NCBI GenBank assembly: GCA_963846495.1
Contig: CAWJWP010000012.1
Span: forward strand, 129,575-193,574
Origin: DASYQD01 sp963846495
GTDB taxonomy: Bacteria > Acidobacteriota > Thermoanaerobaculia > Multivoradales > JAIOJS01
Direction of reading: 5' to 3'
Length of the DNA stretch: 64,000 nucleotides
Below, piece by piece: positions 55,200-64,000 of the stretch (position 1 is its first letter; each line of letters opens with the position of its first letter). A program made the translations under genes and the position numbers. A model generated the notes under the pieces. That model had not been told where the DNA came from, made no database searches, and saw only the letters and a program-made list of their open reading frames with translations.

Positions 55200-56692
55200 G
55201 GCCGCGACTCCGCGAGGTGGTCGCCGAGCCGCAGCGTCAGCGCGACCAGCGTCAGCGTCGGGTTGGAGCAGCCGACGGTGGGGAAGACCGAGGCGCCGGC
55301 GACGTAAAGGTTTTCCAGGCCGTGGACGCGCAGCCGCGCGTCGACGACGCCGTGGCGCGGGTCGGCGTGCATGCGCGTGGTGCCCATCTGGTGGAAGCCG
55401 CCGTAGACCTTGCCCGGCGGCGGCAGGCCGGTCGCCGGCATCAGGCAGCGCACGCGGCCGAGGCCGTGGGCGCCCATGTCCCGGCCGAGCAGCTCCGTCG
55501 CCTGGCGCAGGCTGGCGATGTCCTGCTCGCGGACCTTCCAATCCAGCCGCACGCGGCGGCAGCCGAGGCGGTCGCGCTCCGCCGTCAGCGTGACGCGGCT
55601 CTCGGGGTTCGGCGACTGCTCGCCGCGGATCTCGAGCAGGCCCCAGCTCAGCTTCCGCTCCTCGCCGCCCATCGCGTCGACCGCCAGCGCCAGCGCGCCT
55701 CCCGCGGCGGTGGCGGCGGGCATCGTGCCCATCGGCTCCTCGACGGCGCTGAGCAGCGTGTTGAGCAGCTTGCCCTCGCGCTGCGCCTCCGCCTTGAGAC
55801 GGAGCGCGCCGGCGATGCCCTGGCCGCGGCGCGGATCGCGCTGCCGGCGGTAGAGGCCGAGCGAGGCGGTCGGATGGGTGAGCGCCGCCATCACCACGAA
55901 GCCGTGCAGGTGCTCCATGAAGCAGCGGCCGACGAGGTCGTGGGCGTTGCCGATGCCGCCGGAAACGACGCGGTCCGAGAGCAGCAGCAGCCGCGGGTTC
56001 TCGACGCCGCCGGCGGCGAGCACGACGCGCGGCGCGCGCACGGTGAAGCGCCTGCCGCCCGGGCCGGCGACGACGACGCGCTCGACGCGCCGCGCGCTCG
56101 GATCGACTTCGAGCTCGACGACAGCGGCATGGAGCAGCGTGCGGATGCGCCGGCTGCTCGCCAGCTCGCGGCGGAAGACGCGGCCGAAGCGGATGGCGCG
56201 CAGGTGGTAGAAGGTGGTCTCGAAGCGTTCGCTCTCGCCGAGCACGGGCGGCGACGGCGGCGCGGCGCGGTCGGCGGCGTCGTCGAAGTCGCGCAGCCCG
56301 AGCAGCCGCGTGGCACGGCGGTAGAACGGCTCGAGCTCGGCGCGCGCGATCGGCCAGCCGCTGCGCTCGACCCACGGCCGCTGCTCGAAGTCGAGCGGGT
56401 CCATCGGCCGGCACCAGCCGTGCCAGTGCAGCGTGGTGCCGCCGAGCGCGCGCTCGCGGCCGGCGAGCAGGTAGTAGGCATCGGGCCCCAGCAGCTCGCA
56501 GTGCTCCTCGCCGCGATAGAGCTCCTGCGACGCCGCCTCGTGGTCGGTGCCGCCGGCCTCGAGCAGGCAGACGTCGAAGCTGCGCGCCGCCAGCTCGCGC
56601 GCCAACGTGATGCCGGCGGCGCCGCCGCCGACGATGCAGACGTCGGCGGTGAGCTCGGTTCCGGCGGGGACGGTGGCGGCGTCGTCGAGCAC
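55196..56692 (-). CDS. GMC family flavin oxidoreductase
   Basis: 498 residues. FAD-binding Rossmann motif VCIVGGGAAGITLARELA, then ALGGTTLHWHGWCRPM, LAAGGVENPRLLLL and the C-terminal GMC signature (GFHQMGTTRMHADPRHGVVD, NLYVAGASVFPTVGCSNPTL). Expected to oxidise an alcohol or sugar and pass electrons to a membrane carrier. Start is a GTG at 56692. Translationally coupled to the downstream Tat-signal protein; the oxidoreductase lacks its own signal, which fits export by that partner. Confidence 0.9.
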   Translation of the reverse strand: MLDDAATVPAGTELTADVCIVGGGAAGITLARELAARSFDVCLLEAGGTDHEAASQELYRGEEHCELLGPDAYYLLAGRERALGGTTLHWHGWCRPMDPLDFEQRPWVERSGWPIARAELEPFYRRATRLLGLRDFDDAADRAAPPSPPVLGESERFETTFYHLRAIRFGRVFRRELASSRRIRTLLHAAVVELEVDPSARRVERVVVAGPGGRRFTVRAPRVVLAAGGVENPRLLLLSDRVVSGGIGNAHDLVGRCFMEHLHGFVVMAALTHPTASLGLYRRQRDPRRGQGIAGALRLKAEAQREGKLLNTLLSAVEEPMGTMPAATAAGGALALAVDAMGGEERKLSWGLLEIRGEQSPNPESRVTLTAERDRLGCRRVRLDWKVREQDIASLRQATELLGRDMGAHGLGRVRCLMPATGLPPPGKVYGGFHQMGTTRMHADPRHGVVDARLRVHGLENLYVAGASVFPTVGCSNPTLTLVALTLRLGDHLAESRP

Positions 56693-56803
56693 GGCGCGCG
56701 GATTGTACGAGTGCCGCGCGGCAACGCGCTTCCCACCAAAGCAGAAGGCCCGCCCCGCAGGCGCGGAGCGGGCCTCGACCCTGGACGTGAAGCCGGCGGC
56801 TGG

Positions 56804-59800
56804 CTACTGCACCGACACGTCGTCGATGCGGAACGTCGTCAGCAGCGACGAGTCGGAGCTGTTGCGGAACTGGATGCGCACCGTCTGCCCCTTGTACGCC
56901 GCCACGCTGAGCGTCTTCAGCGAGTAGACGCCGGCCGTGCCCTTGTTGAGGTTGCTGTAAGTGGCCAGCGTCGCCAAGAGCGTGCCGGCGGTATTGCGCA
57001 CCTCGACGAACTCCTGGTCGTAGGCGATCGTCGTCGTCGTCTCGTCGGAGGTGACGTTCAACCAGAAGGTCAGCGTGCCCGTCGCCGTCGTCGGGATGGT
57101 GATTTGCTGGTACTCGGCGCCGCTGCCGGTGGTGCTGCTGCCCATCAGCGAGTAGGCGACGCCGCTGTGCGGGTAAGCGCCGGTCGAGCGCGCCGCCGTG
57201 CCGGAGAGCACCCACGGCGTCGTGCCGGTCTCGAAGCCGCCGTTGGTGATCAGCTCGGTGCCGCCGCTGCAAGCCGAGGTGGTGGCCTGGGCCTGCGCCG
57301 AGTTGGCCGAGCTGCAGGTGCCGTTGCTGGCGCTCACCACGTAGTAGTAGGTCGTGCCGCAGGCGAGACCGGTGTTCGAGAACGAGGTGGTGGAGGAGGT
57401 GCCCACCGAGCTGTAGGGCCCGCCGCTGGTGGTGGCGCGCGAGATGGTGTAGGAGGTGGCCCCGGAGGAAGCGCCCCACGACACGTTGACCTGTGTCTGC
57501 GAGGCGGCGGTGGCGGCGACGCCGGTGGGCGCCGGCGGCGGCGTGCAGGGGCTGCTGTAGTTGCCGGTGAGCGTGACGCCCGAGTAGGCCGAGTAGCCGT
57601 GGAGCATGACGTGGTAGGTGCCGGCCTCGGCGCCGGGAAGGTGCAGCTCTCGGTGTTGGCGGCGCTCTACCGACGGCAGTCCCTACACCGACAGCGTGGG
57701 CGCCGAGCCGAACTTCACGTAGAGGTCGGCGTCGCCGGTGCCGCCCGAGGTGGAGATCGTCAGGTTGGTGGCGCCGGCGGGCACGCTCATCGTCCAGAAC
57801 TTCTGGCTGCCGGTGGCGCCGGAGACGCCGGTGACCGGCACGCCGCTGGATGACGTTGCCGGTGCACTCCGAGGTCGTCGCCGAGGCCTGCGCCGAGTTG
57901 CCCGAGGCGCAGGTGCCGTTGGACGCCTGCACGACGTAGTAGTACGTCGTGTTGCAGGAGAGGCCGGTGTTGGAGAACGAGGTCGTCGTCGAGGTGCCGA
58001 CCGCGGTGTACGGACCGCCGCTCGTCGTCGAGCGCAGGATGGTGTAGGAGGTGGCGCCGGCCGAAGCGGCCCACGACACGTTGATCTGCGACGAGGAGGC
58101 CGCCGTGGCGGTGACGCCCGTCGGCGCCGCCGGCGGCGTGCAGGGCGCGCCGGCCGGGACGACCGAGAGGCAGCTCGAGGGCGCGCTCGAGGCGGCCTCG
58201 TTGCCCGACGGCTGCGCGGTCACCTGGTAGAAGTAGGTGAAGCCGTTGGCGACGTTGTTGTCGGTGTAGGAGGTCGAGGCGACGTCGTTGGCGACCTTGA
58301 CGAAGCCGGCGCTGCAGCTCGCCTCGTTGCGGTAGACGTCGTAGACGCCCGAGGAGCCGCTCCACGAGAGCGACGCCGCGTTGTTGGCCGGGCTGACGCT
58401 GAGGCTCGGCGCCGCCGGCGGGGTGACCGCCGCGAAGGTGGTGTTCCAGCCGGCGTCGGTGGTGCAGGCGATGCCGTGGCGGTTCATCGCCGCCGCGATG
58501 GCGCCGCCGTGCGGCGTGCCGTCGGCGAGGTTGCCGTTGTCGTCGTCGATGGCGCGGAAGACGCGGAAGAGGCTGCCGGTGCTGCAGCCGCTGGAGGTCC
58601 AGGAGCCGGACGTCCTGGTGCCGCCCGAGGTGTTGCAGGTGAAGGCGGCGGTGGCCGTCGAGCGCGACAGGAACCAGAGCCGGTCGAGGGTGGCCCACGC
58701 CGAGCCGCTGCCCGGGTTGGGCAGGTCGCGGGCCGCGAGGTCCCAGATCGCCTCCGACGACGGGTACGACTCGCAGTGCCCTTCGCGCTTGTTGGCGGTG
58801 TTGCCGCGAGCGACGGCGTCCTTGCCGCAGGGGCCGATGTAGTTCGGGTTGTTGACCGAGGGCGTCGGGCAGTCGGTGCGGGTGAAGTTGTTGACGGTCG
58901 ACGGCGTGTTGCGGCTGTGCTTGGCCCAGTCGATGTCGCGCACGCCGGTGCAGGCCGTGCAGGCGTTGCCGTAGCCGCCGCAGTTGGAGGCGAGGAAGCC
59001 GTTGCCGATGCACGAGGAGTGCAGGGCGAGGGCGGCGGTGACGTCGCCGTAGGTCTCGCCGGTGCCGTTGTCGGGCGACGAACCGTTGCCGTCGTTGCTG
59101 TCGATGCCGTGGCCGTACTCGTGGAACGACACGCCCGGCAGCTCGCCGGTGTTGGCGCAGCCGCCGCCGGAACGGAAGAAGTTGACCGACGAGCCGTTCC
59201 AGTAGGCGTTGCAGGTCTGGTTGAGGTTGACGTTGGCGGTGAGCTTGGCGTTGAGCCAGCTGTTGGTGGGCAGCCAGCCGCGCGCCGACTCCTTGGCGCG
59301 GTTGAGCATGTAGAACTGCGTGCGCGCCGCGTGGGTGTTGCCGGCGCCGCCCGTGCCCGGGGTCGTGCAGTCGGTGCCCGACGAGCTGCCCATGGCGATC
59401 AGGCCGTTGGCGTCGGCGGCCTTGGAGATCGAGCCGCAGCTGTCGGAGATGGCGACGTACTGGCCGTTGAGGGTCGTCGTGCCCGTGGTGCCGCTGAAGA
59501 TGCCGGCCGAGTTGGTATAGACGCCGGTGGCGACGTTGGCCCACGGCAGCGGCATCACCACCTCGGAGGCGGGGCGGTCGCTGCGGTAGGTGCCGCCGGT
59601 GGCCGAGCCGTACTCGTTGGTATCGAAGAAGTCGAGGACCTCGCCGGTCTCGGCGTCGACGCGACCGCGCCAGGTGCCGGTCTCGCCGGTGCGCTTGAAG
59701 GTGAACTGCCAGACCAGCGCGAGGCCGCGGCCGGCGCCCATCTCGTAACCCTCGGCGGCGCCCTCGTCGGCGACGTTGACCGGGATGAGGCGCAGCGAGC

Positions 59801-60515
59801 CGGTGTCGACCCACTTGTCGTTGGGGTAGAAGCCGCCCAGGAAGTCGCCGAGCGCGCGCTGCGCGGCGACGCGGTTGAGCTTGGCGCGCGGGACGGCGGC
59901 GCCGGCGGCCGGCAGGTTCTCGCTGCCGAACTGGATCAGGTTGCCGTTGTTGACGCGGAAGACGACGCGGGCGCCCTCGACCGGCATGCCGCCGCGGACG
60001 ACGTCGAAGTCGACGAACCAGACGTGGCCGGCGGGCTGACCCGAACGGCCGGCGTTGAGCACCAGCTCGGCGGGGTCGACGCCCAGCGAGCTCGCCACGC
60101 GCGGGAGGAACGCGCGGGCGGCGCGCTCGAGGGCGGCGATGTCGATCTTGCCGTTGGGCGACAGCGCCTTCGCGTCGCTCGCCCGCAGGTTGTTGCCGCG
60201 GCCCGGGATCCAGGGGATGCCGGCGCCTTCGGCGTAGGTGACGCTGCCCGTGCGCTTGTCGATGTCGGCGGTCCACTCGCCGTCGACGCCGAAGGCGAAA
60301 GCGTCCCAACGCAGGCCCAGCGCCTTGTCCATGATCGGACGGGCGGTCGAGATGGGCTCGGCGTCGGCGACGACGGTAGCCTTGGCCGAAACGAACGAGC
60401 GGTCGGCCAAGCTGTGGCTGGTCTCCTGCGGCGCGACGATGGCGTGCGCCGACGCGGCGACCAACGCGCCCGCGACGAGGGCACAGAAGGCGAGCTGCGA
60501 CAGTCTACGGTGCAT
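56804..60515 (-). CDS. secreted M36/gluzincin-type metalloprotease with FN3 and PPC domains (frame breaks 57600-57850)
   Basis: About 1,235 residues. Signal peptide (SQLAFCALVAGALVAASAHA), propeptide with FTP/PepSY-like region, then a zinc site SFHEYGHGIDSNDG with the third ligand in GETYGDVTAALAL. After it follow FN3 domains (TPPAAPSLSVSPANNAASLS; PAAPTGVTATAASSSQINVS; PAPTGVAATAASQTQVNVSW), a PPC-like domain (GATGSQKFWTMSVPAGATN, YVKFGSAP) and a C-terminal jelly-roll (GGFETGTTPWVLSGTA). The PPC part is broken near 57845 (CAG-GGC read as cagcggc) and again at 57635-57700, where two TAG codons appear where Tyr would be expected. Gaggagg precedes the ATG. Confidence 0.85.
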
Positions 60516-60753
60516 GGGCAGGGATCCTCCTCGAAATGGATGGGTCGAAAGGCGTTACAGTCCGGGTACGCTGGCAGGGCAGAGGGCAAAGGTCGGGCCA
60601 GGAGTGGACCCGCCGCTGGCGAGCGAGTGAGAAAGCTAGTAGGATGAATGAGTTACGAGATGCGTGCCGAGGCTTCGCGTTGGGTGGCGATGGGTCAGTG
60701 GTTGCGCGGGCGAGGGTGGGTCTGCTCGCGTGTGGGTGCGCCGGTGACCCATC

Positions 60754-62865
60754 TTGTCGGGGCACTCGGTCGGTGCGGTTCGGCCGCGAAGAGAGGCTCG
60801 GCGACTGCTGTTAGTTGCGGCGTTGCTCGCACTCGCCGCCGCTACCCGCGGCTGCGCGCCGCAGCTGCGCGGCCGAACCTCGTCCTCATCACGCTCGACA
60901 CCACCCGCGCCGACCACCTCGGCGCCTGGGGTTGGCCGCAGGCGCGGACGCCGAACCTCGACGCCCTCGCGCGCCGCGGCACTCGCTTCGTGCGCTGCGA
61001 CACGGTGGCGCCGATCACCCTCGTCAGCCACGCCTCGATGCTCACCGGTCTCTACCCGCCGCGGCACGGCGTGCGCGACAACGGCACCTTCGTGCTGCAA
61101 CCGCGCTTCGAGACGATCGCCGAGACGTTGCGCGGCGCCGGCTACGACAGCGCGGCCGTCGTCTCCGCGGTCGTGCTGTCGCGCCGCCACGGCCTCGACC
61201 AAGGCTTCGCGACCTACGACGACGACCTCGGCGCCGGCTACAGCGCCGGTACCGAGGTGAGCGAGCGGCAGGCGCGGGCGGCGACCGATGCCGCGCTCGC
61301 CGCGCTCGGCAAGCTGCGCGCGCCGTGGTTTCTCTGGGTGCACTACTTCGATCCGCACGAGGAGCACCGGCCGCCGACGCCGTGGGCCGACGGCACGACG
61401 GGCCCGCACCGCCTCTACGACGCCGAGATCGCCTACATGGACAACGAGATCGGCCGGCTGCTCGCCGCGCTGCCCAAGGAAGCGAACGTCGCCGTCGTCG
61501 GCGACCACGGCGAGATGCTCGGCGATCAAGGAGAGCTCAGCCACGGGCTGCTGCTCGGCCACGGCGCGCGGCGCGTGCCGCTCATCCTCGCCGGCCCCGG
61601 CATCCCCGCCGGCAAGAACGAGGAGTGCCTGGTGCGTACGGTCGACCTCGCGCCGACGCTGCTGCAGCTCGCCGGCGTGCCGCCGCGGCCGGGCATCGAC
61701 GGCCGCTCGCTGCTGCCGCTGCCGTCGGTCGGTAAGAGCTGCGACCGCTGGAGCTACAGCGAGAGCTTCCTGCCGTTCTTCGCCTACAAGTGGTACCCGC
61801 TGCGCGCGCTCTCCGACGGCAACTTCCTCTTCGTGCAGGCGCCGCAACCGAGCGTCTTCCACATTGCCGCCGATCCCGAGGAATCGCGCGATCTCGCGGC
61901 GGAGCATCCACAGGTCGTCACGCGTTGGCAGCAGCGCCTCGAGAAGACCCTCGCCGCGATGGGCGAGAGCGTGACGCCGAAGGTGGCGGCCGAGAACGTG
62001 CTGAGCGCCGAGCAGCGCGCGCAGCTCGCGAGCCTCGGCTACGTGAGCGGCGGCGCGGGCGGCGAGGTGCGCGCCGACCTGCCCGACCCGCGCAAGATGA
62101 CCGCGGTGGCGCAGGAGCTCCACCGCGCCGCCGAGCTGCGTGCAGCAGGAGCGCTGCTCGGACGCGCTGCCGCAGCTGCAGAAGATCGTCAAGCAGGACC
62201 CGCACAACTTCCCGGCCCTCGAGCTGGCGGGCCAGTGCGTGCGCGCCGCCGGCCGCGAGCAGGACGCGCTGGCGCTCTTCCAGCGCGCCGCGCGCGAGAA
62301 CGAGCTCTCGGCGATCCCGGTCGCCAACGCCGCCGGCTCGCTGCTCGCCCTCGGGCGCCGCGCCGAGGCCGAGCGCGAGTACCGCAAGGCGCTCACCCTC
62401 GACCCCACGCAGCCCGAGGCGGCGTCGAACCTGGCGCGCCTGCTGCGCGAGAAGGGGGACGCGCGCGCCGCCATCGCCGTGCTCGACGGCGCCATCGCCG
62501 CCGGCGGGCACATGCCGCAGGTGTTCATGGAGCGCGGGACGGCGCACGCCGAAGCGGGCCGCCTGGAGGAGGCGCTACGCGACTTCCGCGAGGCGGCGCG
62601 GCGCAGCCCCACCGACCCGGAGCCACTCGAGAACGCGGCGCGCGCCGCCTACCACCTCGGCCGCCCGCGCGAAGCCGCGCAAGCCTACGAGTCGCTGCTG
62701 CGCATCGCCGGCAATCGCGTCGACGTCTGGAAGACGCTCGGCGCGCTCTACCTCGAAGAGCTCGGCGACCGAGCGGAAGCCGAGCGCTGCTTCCGCCGCG
62801 CGCTGCTGCTCGAGAACGACCCGGCGGAGCGGGCGAAGTTGGAAGAGCTGCTGCGCGAGTTGTAG
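60754..62865 (+). CDS. sulfatase-like hydrolase fused to TPR domain (frame breaks; N-terminus uncertain)
   Basis: Sulfatase/alkaline-phosphatase fold: NLVLITLDTTRADHLGAWG (metal Asp), APITLVSHASMLTGLYPPRHG (position of the catalytic residue), VAVVGDHGEMLGDQGELSHG and a C-terminal TPR block. The usual formylglycine motif C/S-x-P-S-R is replaced by SHASM. The frame changes near 62139 (CTG-GTG read as ctgcgtg), after which TPRs run to 62865. For the N-terminus, the frame from 60754 has a signal-like stretch (RRLLLVAALLALAAATRGC) and needs a one-base correction near 60870; the uncorrected frame opens at 60648 with an implausible leader. Confidence 0.8.
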
Positions 62866-62871
62866 TCGTTC

Positions 62872-62951
62872 AGCGTCGAGATCGCTTCGTCGCTCCGCTC
62901 CTCGCGATGACGCTGAGCGTCATTGCGAGCGCAGCGAAGCAATCTCGATGC
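62872..62951. repeat. REP-like element, two facing half units
   Basis: Half unit tcgagatcgcttcgtcgc... to ...cgcgatgac, a 7-base spacer, then gtcattgcgagc...gcaatctcga. These are the two arms of the elements at 9693 and 45103 in the opposite order, so the palindrome centre is at the gatgac/gtcatt junction. It lies between the convergent sulfatase and prephenate dehydratase genes. Confidence 0.8.
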
Positions 62952-64000
62952 GCACGCGCGCGGTCAGGTCGACTCTACGCGCCGAGCTACGCCGCCGGGT
63001 AGGTGCCCAAAGCACCCGCAGCTCCGCCGTGAGCGGCGCCACCTCGACGAGCGCGCTCTTCACCGGGTCGCGTTGGGCGTTGCCGTCGAGGTCGAGATAG
63101 AAGCGGTACTGGAACGGGCTGCCGGGAATCGGCCGCGACTCGAGCTTGGCGAGGTTGACGCCGCGGCGGCCGAAGACGCTCAACACCTCCGCGAGCGCGC
63201 CCGGCTTGTGGCCCGTCGTGAGCAGCAGCGATGTCTTCGCCGGCACCTCCGGCGGCACGCCGATCGCGTCACGCGACAGCTCGACGAAACGCGTGTAGTT
63301 GCCGGCCTGCGTTTGGATGCCGCGGCGCAACACCTCGAGCCCGTAGACGCGCGCCGCCGACTCGGCGGCGATCGCCGCCACCGTCACGTCGTTGCGCTCG
63401 CGCACCTTGCGCGCCGCGCCGGCGGTGTCGAACTCCTGCTGCGCGCGCAGCCACGGCGTCGCGCGCAGGAACGCCTCGCATTGCAGGAGCCCCTGCGGGT
63501 GCGACAGCACCAGCCGCAGGTCCTCGATACGCGCGCCGGGCAGCCCGAGCAGGCAGTGCTCGATGCGGCTCACCGCCTCGGCGGTGATGGTGAGGCCGCC
63601 CTCGGCGAGCAGGTCGTAGGTCTCGTTGATGCTGCCCGCCGTCGTGTTCTCGATCGGCAGCAGCGCGCGGTCGGCGGCGCCCTCGCGCACCGCCTCGGCG
63701 GCGGCGCGGAAAGTCTCGAACCCTTCCAGCAGCACTCCCTCGGGAGTGCCGGCGTAACGCCGCTGCGCCGTCAGGTGGCTGTACGAGCCTTCGACTCCTT
63801 GATAAGCGATGCGCAGCGGCACCTCGGCGAGCGAGCGCACGTGCGCCTTCTGCCGCGCCACCGACATGTCGAGCACGACCCGATAGAGCCGCTCGACCTC
63901 GTGCGCGTCGAGCCCCTGCTCGATGGCGAGGTGGCGCACCCGCTGCAGTACCTGGTCCTCGCGTGGCTCGTCGCGGAACGGATACGCGGCCTGCAGCTTG
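62920..64000 (-). CDS. pheA: chorismate mutase/prephenate dehydratase (5' end outside window)
   Basis: At least 360 residues; the start lies beyond 64000. The visible N-terminus is the end of a chorismate-mutase helix bundle (RHLAIEQGLDAHEVERLYRV). The dehydratase domain follows (RIAYQGVEGSYSHLTAQRRY, LLPIENTTAGSINETYDLL, SHPQGLLQCEAFL, AGNYTRFVELSRD with the catalytic Thr in the TRF motif) and a C-terminal ACT domain (KTSLLLTTGHKPGALAEVLS, LESRPIPGSPFQYRFYLDLD). The observed frame runs into the adjacent repeat and stops at 62920; a one-base shift near 63010 would give the family-like ending LGTYPAA with stop at 62987. Confidence 0.92.
   Translation of the reverse strand, partial: KLQAAYPFRDEPREDQVLQRVRHLAIEQGLDAHEVERLYRVVLDMSVARQKAHVRSLAEVPLRIAYQGVEGSYSHLTAQRRYAGTPEGVLLEGFETFRAAAEAVREGAADRALLPIENTTAGSINETYDLLAEGGLTITAEAVSRIEHCLLGLPGARIEDLRLVLSHPQGLLQCEAFLRATPWLRAQQEFDTAGAARKVRERNDVTVAAIAAESAARVYGLEVLRRGIQTQAGNYTRFVELSRDAIGVPPEVPAKTSLLLTTGHKPGALAEVLSVFGRRGVNLAKLESRPIPGSPFQYRFYLDLDGNAQRDPVKSALVEVAPLTAELRVLWAPTRRRSSARRVDLTARVRIEIASLRSQ

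Noticed and set aside
54762..60515. A 1,917-codon continuous minus-strand frame that looks like one giant protein
   Set aside because: It joins a metalloprotease N-terminus to the antisense-free shadow of the GMC oxidoreductase and a small Tat protein. Domain content, internal starts and overlaps show three genes, with frame breaks in the protease.

Overview
The window is very GC-rich, gene-dense chromosomal DNA. Several gene families point to Acidobacteriota (this is inference; there is no rRNA or tRNA to place it): FtsX/MacB-type permeases with an N-terminal DUF-like helical domain next to a PadR regulator, a TonB-dependent receptor with an N-terminal carboxypeptidase-regulatory-like domain, Ser/Thr kinases fused to TPR or TolB-like/TPR modules next to an ECF-type sigma factor, sulfatase-TPR fusions, and secreted metalloproteases with FN3 and PPC domains. 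A Thermoanaerobaculia-like lineage is my best guess. No CRISPR array, transposase, integrase or prophage was seen.

Layout. 0-8 kb: DinB protein plus a zinc-finger PP2C phosphatase; a minus-strand trio (Tat-exported M24 peptidase, alkyltransferase-like protein, membrane protein); an FN3 protein; a PadR/permease pair. 8-18 kb: an NtrC-type two-component pair, a GlxA-type AraC regulator divergent from a molybdopterin oxidoreductase, a second permease and a lipoprotein hydrolase. 18-30 kb: SNF2 helicase, PurU, TetR divergent from a dioxygenase-WD40 fusion, a secreted propeller-like protein, a TonB receptor and an aldo/keto reductase. 30-36 kb: kinase-TPR, cupin, DUF2891, Uma2 and a CMD/AhpD-like protein with an in-frame TGA at its redox motif. 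36.1-40.3 kb: a visibly lower-GC island of three intact minus-strand genes (M64-type metalloprotease with lectin-like propeller, aegerolysin-like/Imm5-like fusion, DNase I-fold phosphoesterase). 40.5-45 kb: sigma factor, kinase, rhodanese and an NTF2-like protein. 45-54 kb: glutamate dehydrogenase with a structured leader, then a sigma/anti-sigma/Spy-like operon running into a BNR protein and a DUF2270 membrane protein, followed by a receiver-PPDK fusion. 54-64 kb: a second Uma2, a GMC oxidoreductase pair, an M36-like protease, a sulfatase-TPR and a partial prephenate dehydratase.

Most genes sit in short operons with ATGA/GTGA stop-start overlaps. Regulation seems to run through phospho-signalling (two kinases, one histidine kinase/NtrC pair, a PP2C phosphatase) and local regulators (PadR, TetR, GlxA, two sigma factors).

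A major caution: at least twenty single-base frame disruptions fall in otherwise well-conserved genes. Most are repaired by deleting one base, very often the base that completes a CG dinucleotide, and a few in-frame TAG/TGA codons also occur. This looks like systematic sequence error more than gene decay, so broken genes are listed as CDS with the break noted. The low-GC island has none. The two observations I would check first are the CMD protein with TGA at a CxxC position followed by a SECIS-like hairpin, and the island with its aegerolysin-Imm5 fusion.
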